From NCBI RefSeq assembly GCF_014306105.1, contig NZ_JACRVF010000002.1, positions 394,368 to 458,367 of the forward strand: a stretch of 64,000 nt of DNA, written 5' to 3'. How positions within the stretch are numbered: the first letter of the stretch is position 1; the number at the start of each line of letters is the position of its first letter. A program made the translations under genes and the position numbers. The notes below the pieces were generated by a model. It was not told the origin of the DNA and did not search any database. It saw nothing but the letters and a program-made list of their open reading frames with translations. Below, piece after piece: positions 54,862-63,642 of the stretch. The stretch is from Pontibacter cellulosilyticus. GTDB lineage: Bacteria > Bacteroidota > Bacteroidia > Cytophagales > Hymenobacteraceae.

Positions 54862-56154
54862 ATGAGATACGCACCTATTGGGCAAGATCTGTTTGTATAC
54901 AACCGCCATAACCTTGTTAAGCACTTAAAGCATTCCTCAATTGCCATCTTCCACTCCAACGATGTCATGCCCACCAATGCCGACGGCACCATGCCGTTCA
55001 GGCAGAACAGTGATCTGTTCTATTTATCAGGCATAGACCAGGAGGAAAGTATACTGCTGCTTTTCCCGGATGCACGTGAGCCACGCATGCGGGAGGTGCT
55101 TTTTGTGCGCGAAACAAATGATCATATCCTTACATGGGAAGGCTATAAACTAACTAAACAGCAGGCACAGGAAGTATCCGGCATCAAAACCATACTCTGG
55201 ACGCATGAATTCAACTCTGTGCTGCACACGATAATCTCTGAGGCAGAGCATGTATACTTAAACTCGAACGAGCACCCAAGAGCAGTAGTGGAGGTTGAGA
55301 CACGCGATGCCCGCTTCCTGAAGTGGATAAAGGAGCATTACCCCCTGCACAAGTATGAGCGGGTGGCGCCTATCATGCACTTGCTCCGGGCAGTAAAGTC
55401 TGAAACAGAGGTTGCCTTAATAAAGCAGGCTTGCCAGATCACGAAGAAAGGCTTTATGCGGGTACTTGGGTTTATTAAGCCAGGTGTGATGGAGTATGAG
55501 ATTGAGGCAGAGCTTTACCACGAGTTTATCCGGAACCGATCCAGAGGGCCAGCTTACCAACCTATTATTGCATCTGGTGCAAACGCGTGTATTCTGCATT
55601 ATGTAGATAACGACCGCGAGTGCAAAGATGGAGACCTGGTGCTGATGGACTTTGGTGCAGAATATGCCAACTACGCCTCCGACCTTACACGCACTGTTCC
55701 TGTAAATGGTAGGTTTACGCAACGTCAGCGCGATGTGTACAATGCTGTATTGCGCGTAATGAAAGCTGCCACCCAAATGCTGGTGCCGGGAAATACACTG
55801 GGGCAGTATCACCAGTTTGTGGGCACCGTAATGGAGAACGAACTGATACAGCTGGGGCTGCTAAACCAAGGAGACGTAAACAACCAGGATCCGAAAAATC
55901 CGCTTTACAAAAAGTATTTCATGCACGGTACTTCACACCACCTTGGGTTAGATGTGCACGACGTAGGTGACAAACACAGAGCTTTTGAAGAAGGAATGGT
56001 GTTTACTTGCGAGCCCGGCATCTATATAAGAGAAGAGGGGATAGGCATCAGGCTTGAAAACGACATACTTGTTACAGGTAAAGGCCCTGTAGATTTAATG
56101 GCAGACATACCACTGGAGCCTGAAAGTATAGAGGAGTTAATGCAGAATAGATAA
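54862..56154 (+). CDS. pepP: Xaa-Pro aminopeptidase (M24)
   Basis: A 430-residue AMP-type M24B peptidase. The N-terminal domain is followed by the pita-bread fold; metal ligands are visible in LVLMDFGAEYANYASDLTRT (two Asp), HGTSHHLGLDVHD (His), FTCEPGIYI (Glu) and GIRLENDILVT (Glu). It removes N-terminal residues before proline. It stands alone with a terminator. Confidence 0.92.
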   Translation: MRYAPIGQDLFVYNRHNLVKHLKHSSIAIFHSNDVMPTNADGTMPFRQNSDLFYLSGIDQEESILLLFPDAREPRMREVLFVRETNDHILTWEGYKLTKQQAQEVSGIKTILWTHEFNSVLHTIISEAEHVYLNSNEHPRAVVEVETRDARFLKWIKEHYPLHKYERVAPIMHLLRAVKSETEVALIKQACQITKKGFMRVLGFIKPGVMEYEIEAELYHEFIRNRSRGPAYQPIIASGANACILHYVDNDRECKDGDLVLMDFGAEYANYASDLTRTVPVNGRFTQRQRDVYNAVLRVMKAATQMLVPGNTLGQYHQFVGTVMENELIQLGLLNQGDVNNQDPKNPLYKKYFMHGTSHHLGLDVHDVGDKHRAFEEGMVFTCEPGIYIREEGIGIRLENDILVTGKGPVDLMADIPLEPESIEELMQNR

Positions 56155-56182
56155 AATAGTGTGTAAAAGCACCAATTTACTG

Positions 56183-56214
56183 AGGTTGCCGGTTAAATGC
56201 CGGCAACCTTTTTT
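56183..56214 (+). terminator. Intrinsic terminator of pepP
   Basis: AGGTTGCCGG (56183-56192) and CCGGCAACCT (56200-56209) around a 7-base loop, then TTTTT. Confidence 0.85.
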
Positions 56215-56553
56215 GTTATCCTTACTTTAAAATTGGGCCCTTTACATCATTTTTTGTCTCAAGTTACAACCTTGTACTACCTAATCAGTTTAAATATTTG
56301 GATACATTTTTAACCAGAGGTGTAGTGCTGCCTTAAAAACGCAGTACAATTTTGAGCTTGCAGGAAAGCTGATTTTCAAGCCTTTCCTATAACAACCACT
56401 AAAAGCAACGCTTATGGATAAAACGTATACACTAAACTCAAACCCTTTCCGTAAACCTCCTCCTCGACTCTCTGGTGTGTTATTTTTTTAACATCTGTAA
56501 ACTTGAATAAAAACATGCACGTATGAACATATCAAAATATACTATATAGAACC
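56215..56553. other. AT-rich intergenic leader
   Basis: About 340 bases before the OmpA/TSP3 gene. A weak -7 box TAAACTTG (56498-56505) may belong to its promoter. No gene or repeat. Confidence 0.45.
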
Positions 56554-58026
56554 ATGCGAACAAGAATTACTAAACTGTGTACAATTGCTTTTGTGCTCGC
56601 TTTGATGCTGTCAGGTAATACAGCATTGTTTGCACAAAGCGCTGACCAGAAGACAAATCTTCAGATATACGGTAGCGCCTTACAGTACAGAGGCGACTTA
56701 CAGAACGACAAAGAGTACAGTAAAATTGATTGGGGCGGAGGTATTAACCTTAACCGCTACATCAGTCCATCCTTTGACTTAGGTTTAGGCTTGACCTACG
56801 GTAGTGCAGAGGATAAGGGTACAGGAGCTTTAACAGGAGCTAACTTTGATGCCCAAATGGGTACTGTTTTGTTGAACCTGCGCCTTAAAATGTATGGCAA
56901 CATCTTGAAAGAAGATGCCTTTATCGGGCCATACCTGCAAATTGGTGGCGGTGGTGCCTGGGCTAAAACAGATGCTATGAGAGCTGACGGCAGCATGCAG
57001 ATGGACGACAAGTTCTTTACTGCAGCTGCAAGAGGTGGTGCCGGTATCCGATTCCGCTTCTCTGACGCTGTTAGCGCCTTTGTAGAAACCAACTACCTGA
57101 TCATTGGTCAGGATAAGATTGATGGCTACGATGTAGGCGAAAATGATCGTTTCCTGCAGCATAACGTTGGTCTTGGTTTTAACCTTGGCAAGGCAAAAGA
57201 CACTGACATGGACGGTGTGCCTGACAGAAGAGACAAGTGCCCGGATACTCCAACTGGCGTGCAGGTAGACAAAGATGGTTGCCCTGTTGACACAGACGGT
57301 GATGGTGTTGCTGACTACCAGGATGAGTGCCCTACAGAGGCTGGTGTTGCTAACTTGAACGGTTGCCCTGACAGAGATGGTGACGGTGTTGCTGACAAGA
57401 ACGATGAGTGCCCAGACGAGGCCGGTACAGCTGCCACAAACGGTTGCCCTGACTCTGACGGTGACGGTGTTGCAGACAAAAACGACAAATGCCCTGATAC
57501 GCCAGCCGGTGTGCAGACAGGTCCGGATGGTTGCCCAACTGATAAAGACGGCGACGGTATTCCAGATAATGAAGATGCTTGCCCTAACACTCCTGGCCCA
57601 GGTACAGCCAACGGTTGTCCAGAGCTTGACCCTGCTACGCTGAAAATACTTGAAGAAAAAGTTCGCTTCGAGTTCGACAGAGCAAGAGTACAGGAAGGTT
57701 ACAAGCAGTTACTGGATAGCATTGTAATGGTACTTGGTAAATACCCAGACCACGTGCTGCTGATCAAAGGCCACGCTGACTACATTGGTAGTGAAGAATA
57801 CAACCAGGCGCTGTCTGAGCGTAGAGCACAGGCTGTAAAAGATTACCTGGTACAGCAAGGCGTTCAAAACCCTGACAGACTGGTAACAAGAGGTTACGGT
57901 GAATCTCAGCCACTTGTAAAAGTGAATGAGCGCCTGTCAAGAAGAAGAACAGAGGCTGCCAGAGCTAAAAACCGAAGGGTAGGATTTGAATTGAATACCC
58001 CAGACATGCAGCTTAATATGGAATAA
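56554..58026 (+). CDS. OmpA-family outer-membrane protein with thrombospondin type 3 repeats
   Basis: A 490-residue protein. A signal peptide (ending NTALFAQS) leads into an 8-strand beta-barrel (about 30-210). Then five Asp-rich calcium-binding TSP3 repeats (about 215-360), such as DTDGDGVADYQDECP and DKDGDGIPDNEDACP, each separated by about 25 residues. The C-terminal OmpA peptidoglycan-binding domain (375-485) has VRFEFDRARVQ and LLIKGHADYIGSEEYNQAL, SERRAQAVKDYL. It links outer membrane and cell wall. Its message has no AAGTATA heptamer. Confidence 0.95.
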   Translation: MRTRITKLCTIAFVLALMLSGNTALFAQSADQKTNLQIYGSALQYRGDLQNDKEYSKIDWGGGINLNRYISPSFDLGLGLTYGSAEDKGTGALTGANFDAQMGTVLLNLRLKMYGNILKEDAFIGPYLQIGGGGAWAKTDAMRADGSMQMDDKFFTAAARGGAGIRFRFSDAVSAFVETNYLIIGQDKIDGYDVGENDRFLQHNVGLGFNLGKAKDTDMDGVPDRRDKCPDTPTGVQVDKDGCPVDTDGDGVADYQDECPTEAGVANLNGCPDRDGDGVADKNDECPDEAGTAATNGCPDSDGDGVADKNDKCPDTPAGVQTGPDGCPTDKDGDGIPDNEDACPNTPGPGTANGCPELDPATLKILEEKVRFEFDRARVQEGYKQLLDSIVMVLGKYPDHVLLIKGHADYIGSEEYNQALSERRAQAVKDYLVQQGVQNPDRLVTRGYGESQPLVKVNERLSRRRTEAARAKNRRVGFELNTPDMQLNME

Positions 58027-58050
58027 TGAATTGTTAAGTTTGTGAAAGTA

Positions 58051-58083
58051 AAAACGCCGCAGGTAAGCCTGCGGCGTTTTTTT
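58051..58083 (+). terminator. Intrinsic terminator of the OmpA/TSP3 gene
   Basis: AAAACGCCGCAGG (58051-58063), loop TAAG, CCTGCGGCGTTTT (58068-58080), then TTT. TATACTT follows at 58089. Confidence 0.9.
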
Positions 58084-58107
58084 GTTTTATACTTCGGTAG
58101 CTTTAGG

Positions 58108-58644
58108 TTATTCCTTTAATCTGTCTAAAAGCAATTGTCCTTGCTCCCATGCACCAATATTGGAGTAGGAGTTGATGTGGCCTAGTGTGCCCACGTTTAC
58201 AAATTCACTTCCCCACAAATCTGCCAGGTATTTAGCCCTTTCTATGGTTAAATAATCATCATCAGAACTGGCCACCAACATAGATCTGAAAGGCAGTTTA
58301 TACTTCGGGAAAGGAGCAAAGTCGAGTACTTCCTTTAGGGTAACGTTTATTTCTACTTCTGGCGGGGCTACCAAGAACGCGCCTTTAATGGGAGCTTTAT
58401 ACTTTTGTGCCCAATGCGCTACTGTAAGGCATCCCAAACTGTGGGCCACAAATATAATTTCTTTGTCTTGCACACTAGAAATTACACGCTGTAATTCTTC
58501 TACCCAGTCTTTGCAAACAGGATTATCCCAGTTGGTTTGTTGTACACGGATGCTGGTGGGGTCGTTGTTTTGCCATATGCTTTGCCAGTGTTCCGGACCT
58601 GAATTCCCTAAACCAGGTACATGTATTACCTGTGCATTTCTCAT
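58108..58644 (-). CDS. RBBP9/YdeN-family alpha/beta hydrolase
   Basis: A 178-residue serine hydrolase. The fold shows PGLGNSGPEHWQSIW near the start, the nucleophile serine in FVAHSLGCLTV near residue 68, aspartate in ASSDDDYLTI near 128, and histidine in LGHINSYSNIGAW near 155. The substrate is unknown. Confidence 0.85.
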   Translation of the reverse strand: MRNAQVIHVPGLGNSGPEHWQSIWQNNDPTSIRVQQTNWDNPVCKDWVEELQRVISSVQDKEIIFVAHSLGCLTVAHWAQKYKAPIKGAFLVAPPEVEINVTLKEVLDFAPFPKYKLPFRSMLVASSDDDYLTIERAKYLADLWGSEFVNVGTLGHINSYSNIGAWEQGQLLLDRLKE

Positions 58645-58700
58645 AAGTTGTGGTTTATACTTTAGATTGGCCCGACCGATTTAGACCAGGTTGGTTATAC

Positions 58701-59624
58701 TTATTGCTTTGATGCCAGCAAGTATAAAACAGCCATGCGTATGGCTACACCGTTCTCTACCTGGTTAAGTATGATGGAATGATGTGAGTCTGCGGCATCG
58801 GAACTTAATTCTACGCCACGGTTTATGGGGCCAGGGTGCATTAATACGATTTCCTTATCCAGGCTATCCAGCAGCTTTTTGTCGATGCCATAGTATAAAG
58901 TATACTCGCGCAGCGATGGGAAATACTTCATCTGCTGTCGTTCCAGTTGTATGCGCAGTACGTTCGCCACGTCGCACCAGGCAAGGGCCTTGCGCACATC
59001 AAGCTCTACCTTTACGCCTAGCTCTTTAATGTGCTTTGGCAGGAGCGTTATCGGTCCGCAAACCATCACTTCGGCACCAAGCTTTTGTAAGGCAAATATA
59101 TTTGAAAGGGCTACCCTCGAGTGCAGGATGTCTCCAATGATCACCACTTTTTTACCGGCTACATCACCTAGTCTTTCTCTAATAGAAAAAGTATCTAGTA
59201 AAGCTTGTGTAGGGTGCTCGTGGGTGCCGTCGCCGGCGTTTACAATATTGGCGTTAATGTGGCGGCTAAGAAAGTGAGGAGCTCCGGGGCTGGAGTGGCG
59301 CATCACAATCATATCCACCTTCATAGCCAGGATATTGTTTACTGTGTCCAGTAGGGTTTCACCCTTCTTTACGGAGCTACTGCTGCTGCTGAAGTTGATT
59401 ACATCGGCAGACAGCCTTTTCTCTGCCAGCTCAAAAGAGAGCCGTGTGCGGGTGGAGTTCTCGAAAAAAACGTTGGCAATGGTAATGTCGCGAAGCGAAG
59501 GCACTTTTTTGATTGGCCTGTTAAGCACGTCTTTAAAATTGTCGGCAGTCTCGAAGATAAGTTGAATATCCTGCGGAGTAATGTCTTTGATGCCTAAAAG
59601 GTGCCTAACGCTAAGCTCTTGCAT
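58701..59624 (-). CDS. pyrB: Aspartate carbamoyltransferase catalytic subunit
   Basis: A 307-residue PyrB of normal length. Carbamoyl-phosphate site FENSTRTRLSFELAEK near residue 53, GTHEHPTQALLD near 133, and LMHPGPINRGVELSS near 265. It makes N-carbamoyl-aspartate in pyrimidine synthesis. It follows pyrR by 11 bases, so they form one operon; no regulatory pyrI is present. Confidence 0.96.
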   Translation of the reverse strand: MQELSVRHLLGIKDITPQDIQLIFETADNFKDVLNRPIKKVPSLRDITIANVFFENSTRTRLSFELAEKRLSADVINFSSSSSSVKKGETLLDTVNNILAMKVDMIVMRHSSPGAPHFLSRHINANIVNAGDGTHEHPTQALLDTFSIRERLGDVAGKKVVIIGDILHSRVALSNIFALQKLGAEVMVCGPITLLPKHIKELGVKVELDVRKALAWCDVANVLRIQLERQQMKYFPSLREYTLYYGIDKKLLDSLDKEIVLMHPGPINRGVELSSDAADSHHSIILNQVENGVAIRMAVLYLLASKQ

Positions 59625-59635
59625 GGGTGAGAAAT

Positions 59636-60184
59636 CTATTCGTCGGTTTTAGTAATCAGCCAGATATTGTCTTCCGGTGTTTCCTGCCCCTGCCACTCTA
59701 CCAGTACCCGCTGGCTTCGCAGGGAGTTTACGTGGCGGCCCACATAGGTGGGTTGTATGGGCAGATGGCGCGTGTACAGCCTGTCTATCAGCACGAGCAG
59801 TTCCACGTTGGCAGGGCGGCCATAAGCGATCATGGCATCCATGGCAGCCCTTACAGAGCGGCCCGTGTATAGCACATCATCTACCAGTATCACTTTTTTA
59901 CCCTCAATCAGGAAATCTATTTTGGTAGCGTTTGCTGTGAGGGGGGAGTCGCGGCGGCGAAAATCGTCGCGGTGAAACGTGGTGTCGAGGTATCCGGTAG
60001 GTATCTGTTTGCCAAGTATAGATGCCAGTGTTTGCTGAATGCGCTGGGCTACAAAAATGCCGCGTGGTTGCAGGCCAAGTATAACTGAGTCAGAAAAGTC
60101 GCCGTGGTTTTCGATAAGCTGGTGACAAAGGCGCATCACCATTATCTCGAGCAATTGGTGGTTTACGATGAGTCTTTTCTGCAT
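59636..60184 (-). CDS. pyrR: PyrR regulator/uracil phosphoribosyltransferase
   Basis: About 182 residues from the ATG at 60184 (MQKRLIVNHQ); the open frame extends further upstream with a TTG. The PRPP-binding loop is in KVILVDDVLYTGRSVRAAMDA near residue 95. PyrR binds pyr mRNA to regulate transcription in Firmicutes and has weak uracil phosphoribosyltransferase activity. Here it sits upstream of pyrB, but a leader long enough for an attenuator is not visible. Confidence 0.9.
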   Translation of the reverse strand: MQKRLIVNHQLLEIMVMRLCHQLIENHGDFSDSVILGLQPRGIFVAQRIQQTLASILGKQIPTGYLDTTFHRDDFRRRDSPLTANATKIDFLIEGKKVILVDDVLYTGRSVRAAMDAMIAYGRPANVELLVLIDRLYTRHLPIQPTYVGRHVNSLRSQRVLVEWQGQETPEDNIWLITKTDE

Positions 60185-60202
60185 GGCCGGAAGTCTTGCT
60201 TG

Positions 60203-60210
60203 CAAATATA
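60203..60210 (-). promoter_or_regulatory. -7 box upstream of pyrR
   Basis: TATATTTG on the minus strand, perfect TAnnTTTG, 18 bases before the start codon. No clear -33 TTG. Confidence 0.45.
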
Positions 60211-60222
60211 GAGAGTTTAGAT

Positions 60223-60266
60223 TAATTGTTGGGTTGTTAACTTGCTTAATTGTTAAATTGTTGAAG
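60223..60266. repeat. TTGTT-rich direct repeats
   Basis: Four AATTGTT/GGTTGTT-type units in a row. The type is common in intergenic gaps of this group as far as I know. Confidence 0.45.
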
Positions 60267-60474
60267 GCTGGTTCCTGACTGGCTGCTGAGATGTTGCGAT
60301 TTGCTATTACAGATGCAGCTGCAGCCGCTGGAGAAGGTGCTTTCTAAATCTTCCCTGGTTCTTCCTTGGCGCAAATCATAAACGTAGCACCCTTGTAATG
60401 TATCATCAAGAGGAGGCTTTGGATTGTTTAGAACTAAGATTTATACTTTAAGTTGCGCTGTTGAATTGTAAACA

Positions 60475-60498
60475 AGACGCAAGATATTACGTCTCTAC
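60475..60498. repeat. AGACG-type palindromic repeat
   Basis: AGACGCAA-GATA-TTACGTCT with one mismatch, followed by CTAC. It resembles a hairpin repeat with a TCTCTAC end. Confidence 0.5.
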
Positions 60499-60535
60499 AT
60501 TTCCTAACAACTAAAATCTTACAGCCAAAACACAA

Positions 60536-62017
60536 TCAGAAACTTATCTTATTCAGGTAGAATATTGTGCGGGGTTCATCGCCGGATGCTTTGATTCGCT
60601 GGAAGCCAGAGGCTACAAAGTTATTGTTATACCACTTGATGATTCTGGGATCTTCGGTAAGTTGTACTTTTTCATCCTCTGAGTAAGTCTTAATTTCTAA
60701 TTTATACTCTTTATCATCAAACCTGTCTTCTTGCATAGTATGGTAGATGACATCACCTTCATCGGGATAAGCCATTATAATACGGCCATCCTGAGCTCTT
60801 GCTACCTCAACGGCATGTACCAAGTCCATGGTTACCACATCCTTTATCGGGAAAGTATTGTCCCAGATCAGGTTTCCGTCTTTATCAAAAAACATCGCAA
60901 CAATATGTGTGCGCTTATAGCCCTCCGTTTGTTGTCCGAAGCTTTGCCTGCGCTCCAGGGGTAGTTGCGTATAATTGTTGCGGTACTGCGGGTAGTATAT
61001 TTCGCCGGCCAACACATAGCCGGTTGGTGTTGTAATAAGATCATGCAGTAGTATACGGAAGCGGTACAGAGGCTCTTTACCGGCTAGCTGCCGCTCTTTT
61101 TCACGGGCGCGTGTACGCTCTTCTCGCCGGGGCTTCATGTACTTTAAGAAATTCTTTAGCTGTAGCACACTGTAAAAATTGCCGCTACCGTAGGCAGCTG
61201 TTACAGGTTTGGTAAAAAAACCGGCAATGTAACGCAGATCGCGGGTGCCGTAAGTACCTAGTAGCATTTTTTGAGCACTATCGCCGGGTGTTATCTCTGC
61301 ATTAAGCAGGCTTTTATCTTCTTGTTGTAGTATAAACCTATTGCGTATAAGCTCACCTTTGGCATCAAAGCTTTTTACCTGCAGTCGCGATACCCGGCCA
61401 TTAGACTCGCTTAGCACCACATCAAGCTGCTTATTTTCGTGGTCGGCCAGCATATCTGAGAAGGTGGACTCTTCACCATAGACAGCTGGCAACTGGCGAG
61501 GCTTATCTTCGGTTGGGTCAAGGTACAGCAGTAGCGGCTTAAAGCTTAACCGATTGCGGCCAATCAAAAAATAATTGCCCTGTAGCACATTAAATTCATG
61601 GATTGCGTCTACATCTTTTAGCTCATACTTCTTAACTTCTGTGCTTCCGTTTAAGAGGTTCGTTTTTGTGAATACATACTCCTCCGGGTTGTCCCCGGTA
61701 AAAACAGCGTAAGTATAAGGGGCTTCGGTGTAATGGCGGATATACTCGTAGCGGGGTGGGATGTCAACAGTTTTACTCCAAACCTTTTCCAGCTTGTGGT
61801 TATACTTTGTAAAATAGAAGTCTGCTTTGGTGCTCCAGATGTTACCGGTTTTGTGATATACTAGCAAGCTGCTATCGGGTAGGGCAATTACTTCTACGCT
61901 GGTCTCGGTTCTGTTAAAAGGGAGCTCCAGTCGCACAGGCTGTGTAGGCTCCTGTGCAAAAACTACTTCCGTGCAAAATAGCAGGAAAAGAAATAAAAGA
62001 CTTTGTACTTTAGCCAT
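60536..62017 (-). CDS. Secreted protein of unknown function
   Basis: A 493-residue protein with a signal peptide (FLLFCTEVVFAQ). It is strand-rich with repeated YXVFTGDNPEEYVFTKTN-like and ALPDSSLLVYHKTGNIW-like units, so it may be a beta-propeller. I recognise no family. The N-terminal half has a KTVDIPPRYEYIRHY segment; a basic stretch (KPRREERTRAREKERQ) lies near residue 300. Confidence 0.6.
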   Translation of the reverse strand: MAKVQSLLFLFLLFCTEVVFAQEPTQPVRLELPFNRTETSVEVIALPDSSLLVYHKTGNIWSTKADFYFTKYNHKLEKVWSKTVDIPPRYEYIRHYTEAPYTYAVFTGDNPEEYVFTKTNLLNGSTEVKKYELKDVDAIHEFNVLQGNYFLIGRNRLSFKPLLLYLDPTEDKPRQLPAVYGEESTFSDMLADHENKQLDVVLSESNGRVSRLQVKSFDAKGELIRNRFILQQEDKSLLNAEITPGDSAQKMLLGTYGTRDLRYIAGFFTKPVTAAYGSGNFYSVLQLKNFLKYMKPRREERTRAREKERQLAGKEPLYRFRILLHDLITTPTGYVLAGEIYYPQYRNNYTQLPLERRQSFGQQTEGYKRTHIVAMFFDKDGNLIWDNTFPIKDVVTMDLVHAVEVARAQDGRIIMAYPDEGDVIYHTMQEDRFDDKEYKLEIKTYSEDEKVQLTEDPRIIKWYNNNFVASGFQRIKASGDEPRTIFYLNKISF

Positions 62018-62056
62018 AGTAGGGTATTTGTGCTATGCAGTACCGGGAAAGTATAA

Positions 62057-62094
62057 ATGGCGCCTGACACTATGTACTTGTTTTAGGCGCCATT
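62057..62094 (-). terminator. Possible terminator of the EVE gene
   Basis: AATGGCGCCT (62057-62066) and AGGCGCCATT (62085-62094) with an 18-base loop; on the minus strand TTTATACTTT follows, without a clean T-run. Confidence 0.5.
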
Positions 62095-62138
62095 CGTTGT
62101 AATTTGCCTGTATTTTATGCCCCTACAGCTGTGCGCAA

Positions 62139-62543
62139 TTAGTTTCCCAGCGCCAGCAGTACGTCAAACTCTTCAGGCTTTAGCGGCATCACCGATAGGC
62201 GCGACTGACGGAGCAGGGCAATGTTCTCCAACCGATTGTCCTTTTTAATTTGCTCCAGTGTTACCGGGTCTTTAAAATCGCGGAACGGGACAAGGTCTAC
62301 TACTACCCAATTGCCTTCCTTGGCGGTAGGATCTGGGTAAGCGGCTTTATCTACTTTGGCAATACCCACAATTGCTTTCTCTGATACGCTATGGTAAAAC
62401 AATACCATATCGCCGGGTTGCATTTGCTGCATGTTGTTGCGTGCCTGGTAGTTGCGTACGCCATCCCACATTGTTCTGCCGTCTTTTACGAGGTCGGCCC
62501 ACGCGTAAGTTTCTGGTTCTGATTTTACAAGCCAGTAGTGCAT
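62139..62543 (-). CDS. EVE-domain protein
   Basis: A 134-residue protein of the EVE family (formerly DUF55), with YWLVKSEPETYAWADLVKDG at the start, then WDGVRNYQARNNMQQMQPGD. The EVE fold is related to PUA/YTH domains and recognises modified bases in nucleic acids. Role unknown. Confidence 0.9.
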   Translation of the reverse strand: MHYWLVKSEPETYAWADLVKDGRTMWDGVRNYQARNNMQQMQPGDMVLFYHSVSEKAIVGIAKVDKAAYPDPTAKEGNWVVVDLVPFRDFKDPVTLEQIKKDNRLENIALLRQSRLSVMPLKPEEFDVLLALGN

Positions 62544-62602
62544 TTGTTGTAAAAGTGTATGTAAATTAAAGTTAAAAACTAGATCAATGTGCCAGTAAGT
62601 GA

Positions 62603-63019
62603 CTAATGCTTTTGCCTGGCTGCGTTTGCTTTATTGCGCTTACGGCGTTTCCGTACCAGGTCGTTTGCGATTGTTGCTAACAGCATACCGCTTATTATGC
62701 CTCCCCAAAAAAGATGAAGTATGCCTGTTAGCATAAGAACTAAAACAAGTACCTGTAGTGCGGCCTTAAAGAATGTCTTTTGGTCATCAGATAAAGTAGC
62801 GTAACGGCTCAATAACCCAGACTTTAAAGATTCTTTAGTAAAGTAATGTTTCGAGAATTTTTTAACCTCTACCTCAAACTGCATAAACAGCACCCCAAGC
62901 ACAATACCCCCGAAGAAGCTGATGAGTAAATCGGCCATTGCAAGCACCATGTACAACAGAAGCAGCAGTATGGCTGTTCTGGTACGGGCCGATTTAGAAA
63001 GCTTCTCGTAGTTAAGCAT
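62603..63019 (-). CDS. Small membrane protein of unknown function
   Basis: A 138-residue protein with three or four hydrophobic segments (about 15-32, 34-50, 85-105, 108-125) and a basic tail (RKRRKRNKANAARQKH). No family recognised. It lies between EVE and a lipoprotein gene. Confidence 0.65.
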   Translation of the reverse strand: MLNYEKLSKSARTRTAILLLLLYMVLAMADLLISFFGGIVLGVLFMQFEVEVKKFSKHYFTKESLKSGLLSRYATLSDDQKTFFKAALQVLVLVLMLTGILHLFWGGIISGMLLATIANDLVRKRRKRNKANAARQKH

Positions 63020-63122
63020 TAAGCTGTCATTTTATCTGAAGTATGGTTACAGGCTAATCATTTGTGTAGCAGCTTTTAGATGCTGGAGTTAAAGAGAAGG
63101 TGCGGCTTTACAAAGTATAAAC

Positions 63123-63515
63123 TTAGTTGGTCGACTTCCTGATCTTTAGTACATCATCTTTAAGCGATACGATCTCTATAGTGTATTTTTGTACAGGTTG
63201 TCCATTGCCATCAAACTGCACGTGTATTTTGTCTTTATCTTCCTGTTTCCACTTGCCTAAGTGTTCTTCTAGGCCATCGGTAGGGGCGATGTCATACTGT
63301 TTTAATACTCCGCCCTCTTCCAGTGCAAAACCTGTTCTTCCGCGCGACGGCGGGAAATCGTACGTGTTTGGGCGGTATACTGTAATGTCGCCTTCGTCCT
63401 CCTCAAAAGAATGTAGCCATACTTTACCTATCAGTTCGGTTTCTATGGTGTTCTTTTTACACGTGTTTGCCAGAAAAAGCAGGCACAGCAGGCATAACAG
63501 CGATGCGTATTTCAT
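63123..63515 (-). CDS. Small lipoprotein of unknown function
   Basis: A 130-residue protein with a lipobox (LFLANTCKKNTIE). The rest is strand-rich and acidic (KVWLHSFEEDEGDI) with a lipocalin-like look. No family recognised. Confidence 0.65.
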   Translation of the reverse strand: MKYASLLCLLCLLFLANTCKKNTIETELIGKVWLHSFEEDEGDITVYRPNTYDFPPSRGRTGFALEEGGVLKQYDIAPTDGLEEHLGKWKQEDKDKIHVQFDGNGQPVQKYTIEIVSLKDDVLKIRKSTN

Positions 63516-63614
63516 ATTATTTCAGCAGTTTTCCATTGCCAAGATAATCATTTCTGCTTTTATATAGAAGCAAACGAATATAAATGCAGCCGTAGCGTGT
63601 TCGGGTGGTTTTTC

Positions 63615-63622
63615 TATCTTTG
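63615..63622 (+). promoter_or_regulatory. -7 box of polX
   Basis: TATCTTTG, perfect TAnnTTTG, 21 bases before the TTG start. AAGTATA follows at 63624-63630. Confidence 0.45.
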
Positions 63623-63642
63623 TAAGTATACGCGACAGAGCC

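Noticed and set aside
57315..57611. 98-codon frame rich in Ser and Pro
   Set aside because: Antisense to the TSP3 repeats; its apparent repeats mirror them.
57190..57620. Regular repeats resembling a CRISPR array
   Set aside because: They are the coding repeats of the calcium-binding TSP3 units, variable in length and in frame.
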